Source: Defluviitaleaceae bacterium
Lineage (GTDB): Bacteria; Bacillota; Clostridia; Lachnospirales; WQUN01
Length of the DNA stretch: 64,000 nt
Assembly (NCBI GenBank): GCA_009777845.1
Contig: WRLD01000013.1
Location: forward strand, 1 to 64,000
Direction: 5' to 3'
Of the stretch, positions 60,909 to 64,000 are shown piece after piece. Under the pieces are notes generated by a model, which saw only the letters and a program-made list of their open reading frames with translations, did not search any database and was not told the DNA's origin. How positions within the stretch are numbered: position 1 is the first letter of the stretch; every line of letters begins with the position of its first letter. Made by a program: the position numbers and the translations under genes.

Positions 60909-61487
60909 TCAAGGACTACGCATCACCAAAGCATACCAATTATCCTGCAACAGAAATATCTCGTAAGCAGTAGCAGCAGGCAAGTATGATATTCTTGCTT
61001 CTATATCAAGGGAATCTGCCATGATATTAAAGCTAACTACTGGTTCGCCCTGCCCATTTGTACCATACGAAATATTTGAGAAAAAATCATTGCTTTCGCG
61101 TATACGCATAAACCATTCAATGGCATGAGCGTGAGCATTTTGAACGCTTTGAAATTTTTCGCCATGCGTGTCATTTGTGGTGTATAGCTGATTAGTATCA
61201 TAATTAAAATACAAGGCAAGGGATTTTCCGTCCTCGGGAATATATTCCGAGGCTAACAATTCGTCTTTTATATTCTCAAACAGCTCTCTATTTTCATAGA
61301 ATATATCTGTTAAATCCTCGATACTCAAAAAATCTATATTATCCAAAATTTCTTCTAGGCTTAAATTTGATATACGTATCCATTCGCGGGTTTGCAATGC
61401 TGTCTTTAAAAGAAGCCCCGCACATACAACCAAGACGAGTGCCGAAAGTAAAACGATAACCACTTTTTTTACAGCTATTTTTTTCAC
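60909..61487 (-). CDS. Membrane-anchored extracytoplasmic protein, unknown function
   Basis: The 192-residue protein has one N-terminal membrane helix (VVIVLLSALVLVVCAGLLL) and a soluble external domain with an acidic helical part (NLSLEEILDNIDFLSIEDLT) and a beta part (YFNYDTNQLYTTN, AAATAYEIFLLQDNWYALVM). No family is recognised. It is divergent from murA. Confidence 0.72.
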   Translation of the reverse strand: MKKIAVKKVVIVLLSALVLVVCAGLLLKTALQTREWIRISNLSLEEILDNIDFLSIEDLTDIFYENRELFENIKDELLASEYIPEDGKSLALYFNYDTNQLYTTNDTHGEKFQSVQNAHAHAIEWFMRIRESNDFFSNISYGTNGQGEPVVSFNIMADSLDIEARISYLPAATAYEIFLLQDNWYALVMRSP

Positions 61488-61549
61488 AACATATGCCCCC
61501 TTTGTGCAATATTTTTACATTTTAACGTAGATTTCTTTAAGTATAACAC

Positions 61550-61583
61550 AAAAAGCCCACACTCAAGGGCTTTTTGTTTTTTT
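61550..61583. terminator. Bidirectional terminator between divergent genes
   Basis: AAAAAGCCC, an eight-base loop and GGGCTTTTT are followed by GTTTTTTT. It lies between two divergent genes, so it probably insulates murA from upstream transcription. Confidence 0.7.
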
Positions 61584-61621
61584 CTCTAAAAACTGGAAAT
61601 ACTACATACTAGGTGATTCCA

Positions 61622-62884
61622 ATGACAGAAAAATTCCTAATAGAACCATGCGGCGCGTTGCAGGGAACGGTGGAAATAAGCGGCGCGAAGAACGCGGCGC
61701 TTCCTGTGCTTGCCGCCGCGCTTTTGACGGAGCAGACCTGCACGCTGCAAAGTATACCAGATTTGAGCGACGTACACGCCATGTGCGCGTTGCTCGAATC
61801 CTTTGGCGCGAGGACGCATTTTCACGCGAATACGCTAACCGTGGACGCGGGCGGCGCGGAGCCGCTGGACGCTTCGTATGAGCTTGTGGGCAAGCTGCGC
61901 GCATCGTTTTTGGTAATGGGCTCGTTGCTCGCGCGGTTTGGGCGTGCGAAAGTGCCGTTGCCTGGCGGCTGTGCGATTGGCACGCGGCCTGTGGATTTGC
62001 ATTTGAAGGGGCTGGCGGCGTTAGGCGCGAGCATCGACCATTCGCATGGATTTGTGAGCGTAAGCGCGAAAAAGCTACAGGGAGCGAAAATATATTTAGA
62101 TTTCCCTAGCGTTGGCGCAACCGAAAACATTATGCTTGCGGCGGTTTTGGCGGAGGGGCAGACGGTTTTGGAAAATTGTGCCAGCGAGCCTGAAATAGTT
62201 GACCTCGCCAATTTTCTGAACACAATCGGCGGCAAAATCCGCGGCGCAGGAACGGACACAATAAAAATAGAGGGCGTTCGCCGCCTAGAAGCGCGTGAAA
62301 TACGGCACAGCGTTATTCCCGACAGAATAGAGGCGGGTACGTTTATGCTTGCGGCGGCGATTTCGCGCGGCGATGTCACGCTCGCCAACGTAATGCCCGA
62401 CCACGTAAAGCCCGTGACCGCCAAGCTAAAGGAGGTAAACATTAGCGTGGAAGAAAATGACAGTAGCGTGCGTGTTTTTTGCAAACGCGACAGCAAAATA
62501 ATCGCCGCCGACCTAAAAACAATGCCGTACCCGGGCTTTCCGACAGACATGCAGGCGCAGTTTATGAGCCTTATGGCTACCGCCGCAGGAACAAGCGTAA
62601 TCACCGAAACGGTTTTTGAGAACCGTTTTATGCAGGTGGGCGAATTAAAGCGCATGGGCGCGGATATAAAAATCGAGAGCCGAAGCGCGATTATCGAGGG
62701 CGTAAACCGTCTGACAGGAACGCAGGTAGCGGCAAGCGACCTGCGGGCTGGCGCGGCGTTGGTGCTTGCGGCGTTGGGCGCAAAGGGCGCGACGGAGGTG
62801 TCGGGTGTTCAGCATATAGATAGGGGGTATGAGGGGTTTGATGTGCGGTTGAATAAATTGGGGGCTAGGATACGGAGGGTTTGA
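61622..62884 (+). CDS. murA: UDP-N-acetylglucosamine 1-carboxyvinyltransferase
   Basis: The 420-residue MurA catalyses the first committed step of peptidoglycan synthesis, adding enolpyruvate to UDP-GlcNAc. Active-site C117 in PLPGGCAIGTRPVDLHLKGL is the fosfomycin target; K23 lies in ISGAKNAALP. Other motifs are TENIMLAAVLAEG and YPGFPTDMQAQFMSLM. ATG 61622 has AGGTGA upstream; the GTG at 61613 belongs to that site. It is followed by a family B repeat. Confidence 0.97.
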   Translation: MTEKFLIEPCGALQGTVEISGAKNAALPVLAAALLTEQTCTLQSIPDLSDVHAMCALLESFGARTHFHANTLTVDAGGAEPLDASYELVGKLRASFLVMGSLLARFGRAKVPLPGGCAIGTRPVDLHLKGLAALGASIDHSHGFVSVSAKKLQGAKIYLDFPSVGATENIMLAAVLAEGQTVLENCASEPEIVDLANFLNTIGGKIRGAGTDTIKIEGVRRLEAREIRHSVIPDRIEAGTFMLAAAISRGDVTLANVMPDHVKPVTAKLKEVNISVEENDSSVRVFCKRDSKIIAADLKTMPYPGFPTDMQAQFMSLMATAAGTSVITETVFENRFMQVGELKRMGADIKIESRSAIIEGVNRLTGTQVAASDLRAGAALVLAALGAKGATEVSGVQHIDRGYEGFDVRLNKLGARIRRV

Positions 62885-62910
62885 GGGGTGGGTTTGGGTT
62901 AATGGTAAGG

Positions 62911-63069
62911 TTAATGGAGCGTGGATTTTCGCGGATTTGGCGGATTCTTTCGTGGGAAAATATGTTAAATCCGTGTAAATCTGCGTAAAGCCGTTAAATC
63001 CGCGTTTAAGTGCCTTTAAAATCCGCGTAAATCCGCCAAATCCGCGAAAATCCGCGTTCCATGCCTTTT
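62911..63069. repeat. Family B repeat: inverted CGCGGATT array (copy 3)
   Basis: It begins TTAATGGAGCGTGGATTTTC, then GCGGATTTGGCGG; the right half is a run of AATCCGCG/AATCCGCC words and ends AAAATCCGCGTTCCATGCCT. It has the same end motif as copies 1 and 2. Confidence 0.8.
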
Positions 63070-63197
63070 GAAACTAAAGGAGTTGCACGCTTTTGGCTTT
63101 TGTGCGTTTGTCGTAGGGCTTCACGGAGATTTGATTTTAGGGATAATGTGGTAATTTTTTGTAGGGGACGGGCAAAATCACCTTTGGGTTTTTGTAG

Positions 63198-63217
63198 GGG
63201 ACGGACTTGTCCGTCCC
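63198..63217. repeat. Short perfect palindrome GGGACGGAC-TT-GTCCGTCCC
   Basis: Nine-base arms around TT. A partial copy (CTCGGGACGGAT) lies at 63278-63289, next to a REP-like unit, and TAGGGGACGGG also occurs at 63162. The stretch 63070-63289 holds no gene. Confidence 0.6.
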
Positions 63218-63289
63218 GAGGTTGCCTCGCTTTGCGTTAATGGACGTTACCCGCTCCGAATTATAGAACGTGCGTACCTCGGGACGGAT

Positions 63290-63346
63290 AAGCAGGCAGT
63301 AAGGTATTGTCGAAGTGGTTTTCTTAGACAATATCGCACGCCGACC
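63290..63346. repeat. Family A (REP-like) palindromic unit
   Basis: It starts AAGCAGGCAGTAAGG and ends TCGCACGCCGACC. The hairpin is TATTGTCGAAG with CTTAGACAATA. Its loop GTGGTTTT is the same as in the unit at 35260-35316. Confidence 0.85.
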
Positions 63347-63383
63347 AAAAACCGCCGCGTGCTAGAGGCACGCAAGGTTTTTT
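63347..63383 (+). terminator. Terminator-like hairpin before the CRISPR flank
   Basis: AAAAACC, GCC, GCGTGC pair with GCACGC, AA, GGTTTTTT around TAGAG. From 63384 to 63595 I see no gene or clear RNA. Confidence 0.55.
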
Positions 63384-63595
63384 GCGATGAAGCATTGCGG
63401 CAAAAAGACCGCAAGCACAGTACCGTTTTTGAATTAAACAGCTATACTCCGAATCTTTGTCACGTAGTCTTTTCGCAGATTTTTCCGTCACTCTGCGTTG
63501 CGTTTCTTTCGCGTGCCGCCGATACGCTTCGTCCAACACGCTCTAATATAAAAATTCTGGGCGAGACGTTAAAAAAATCCGCTTTTTTTAGCAAA

Positions 63596-63657
63596 ATAAT
63601 ACACCCCCTTGAGTGTGTAAACTATGATGTTTACTACATTCTAAGGGGGTGTATTAT
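63596..63657 (-). terminator. Long inverted repeat at the array end
   Basis: ATAATACACCCCCTT (63596-63610) and AAGGGGGTGTATTAT (63643-63657) are perfect 15-base arms; inside lies a second stem GTAAAC-TATGAT-GTTTAC. The right arm includes the first five bases of the first CRISPR repeat. On the minus strand the stem is followed by TTTTGC, so it can act as a terminator for transcription leaving the array. Confidence 0.65.
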
Positions 63658-64000
63658 ACCATACCAAAAATCATACGGGGGCTACAACGAAGTAAAGAAG
63701 CTAACCAAAGCATGGTCTATTATACCATACCAAAAATCATACGGGGGCTACAACCTCAAATCACTTCGCTTGCTAACTAGAAACATTATACCATACCAAA
63801 AATCATACGGGGGCTACAACAGTTGAAACGTACATAGTGTCTAATAACATAATTATACCATACCAAAAATCATACGGGGGCTACAACGCGTAGCTTCATT
63901 GCCGAATTTCCTGTAAGATTATACCATACCAAAAATCATACGGGGGCTACAACTGCTGTGCGGTGTTCCATGTCTGCCTTGGCATTATACCATACCAAAA
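63653..64000 (-). CRISPR. CRISPR array, type II-C-like repeat, continuing past the window
   Basis: Five complete identical 36-base repeats start at 63653, 63719, 63785, 63852 and 63918; a sixth (63984) is cut by the edge. Spacers are 30, 30, 31, 30 and 30 bases. On the minus strand the repeat starts GTTGTAGCCCCCGTATG and ends TTTTTGGTATGGTATAAT. The GTTGTAG start and the promoter-like end are those of type II-C (Cas9) repeats. The end TGGTATAAT is a perfect extended -10 box, so each repeat may start its own crRNA in the next spacer. No cas gene or tracrRNA is visible here. Confidence 0.95.

Noticed and set aside
63384-63595. tracrRNA or Cas gene beside the array
   Set aside because: No stretch complementary to the repeat (anti-repeat) and no Cas-like frame was found; they may lie beyond 64000.
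63359-63826. Open frame of 155 codons over the CRISPR array
   Set aside because: It repeats IIPYQKSYGGYN because it translates the CRISPR repeats; no ribosome site and no known domain.

Overview
The window looks like chromosomal DNA of a Bacillota, most likely Clostridia. Supporting signs are AGGAGG-type ribosome sites, a YhaM-type exonuclease, bS21, a tetrameric-type cytidine deaminase, pyrimidine-nucleoside phosphorylase, a Spo0A-like regulator, a YukD/EssC/WXG100 type VII secretion (T7SS) set with DUF4176 proteins, and sigma-A-like promoters. No rRNA or tRNA gene was seen. Housekeeping genes surround one long accessory block.

Layout: 1-2894 holds a truncated secreted subtilase with dockerin-like and InlB-like modules. 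3105-8527 holds pta, a yhaM-like gene, rlmD, a retropepsin-like protein, an esterase and rpsU. 8649-15007 holds an Rpn-type nuclease gene and an unusual Hsp70 operon: a lid-less DnaK, a long helical protein ending in a GrpE-like segment, and a second divergent Hsp70. 15197-22785 holds an ABC exporter, cdd, pdp, ispG, a THUMP methyltransferase and tgt. 53468-62884 holds a lone HicB, the glycolytic operon pgk-tpiA-gpmI-eno, small surface or membrane proteins, a probable type I toxin-antitoxin locus and murA. The right edge (from 63653) is a type II-C-like CRISPR array; its cas genes are outside the window.

The centre (22786-48596, all minus strand, mostly overlapping or closely spaced) is the most interesting part. 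A full set of Tad/Flp pilus assembly genes (CpaE-like, CpaB-like, TadZ-like, TadA ATPase, TadB, TadC, a small pilin, two pseudopilin-like proteins, and at the far end a TadV-type prepilin peptidase) runs directly into T7SS genes: YukD/EsaB, a beta-propeller-like protein, EssC with three intact P-loops but no FHA domains, and four WXG100-type proteins. No EsaA, EssA or EssB gene is visible. Downstream lie secreted or S-layer-anchored proteins, DUF4176 proteins and a candidate effector module: a lipase with an N-terminal catalytic domain and a C-terminal WXG/LXG-like helical domain (the 'reverse' order known from S. aureus TslA), preceded by two tandem-duplicated lipoproteins (probable immunity proteins) and a WXG100-like partner. 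A Spo0A-like response regulator and an AgrC-like kinase are transcribed divergently from this block and may control it.

The DNA also carries at least three families of structured repeats. Family A is REP-like palindromes (35.2, 40.4, 49.8 and 63.3 kb). Family B is long inverted arrays of CGCGGATT-type words (3.0, 21.4 and 63.0 kb). Family C is a GC-rich element at 49.5, 58.9 and 60.8 kb that has also inserted in frame into ispG. A different palindrome has inserted in frame into rlmD. Some copies supply the stop codon of the neighbouring gene.
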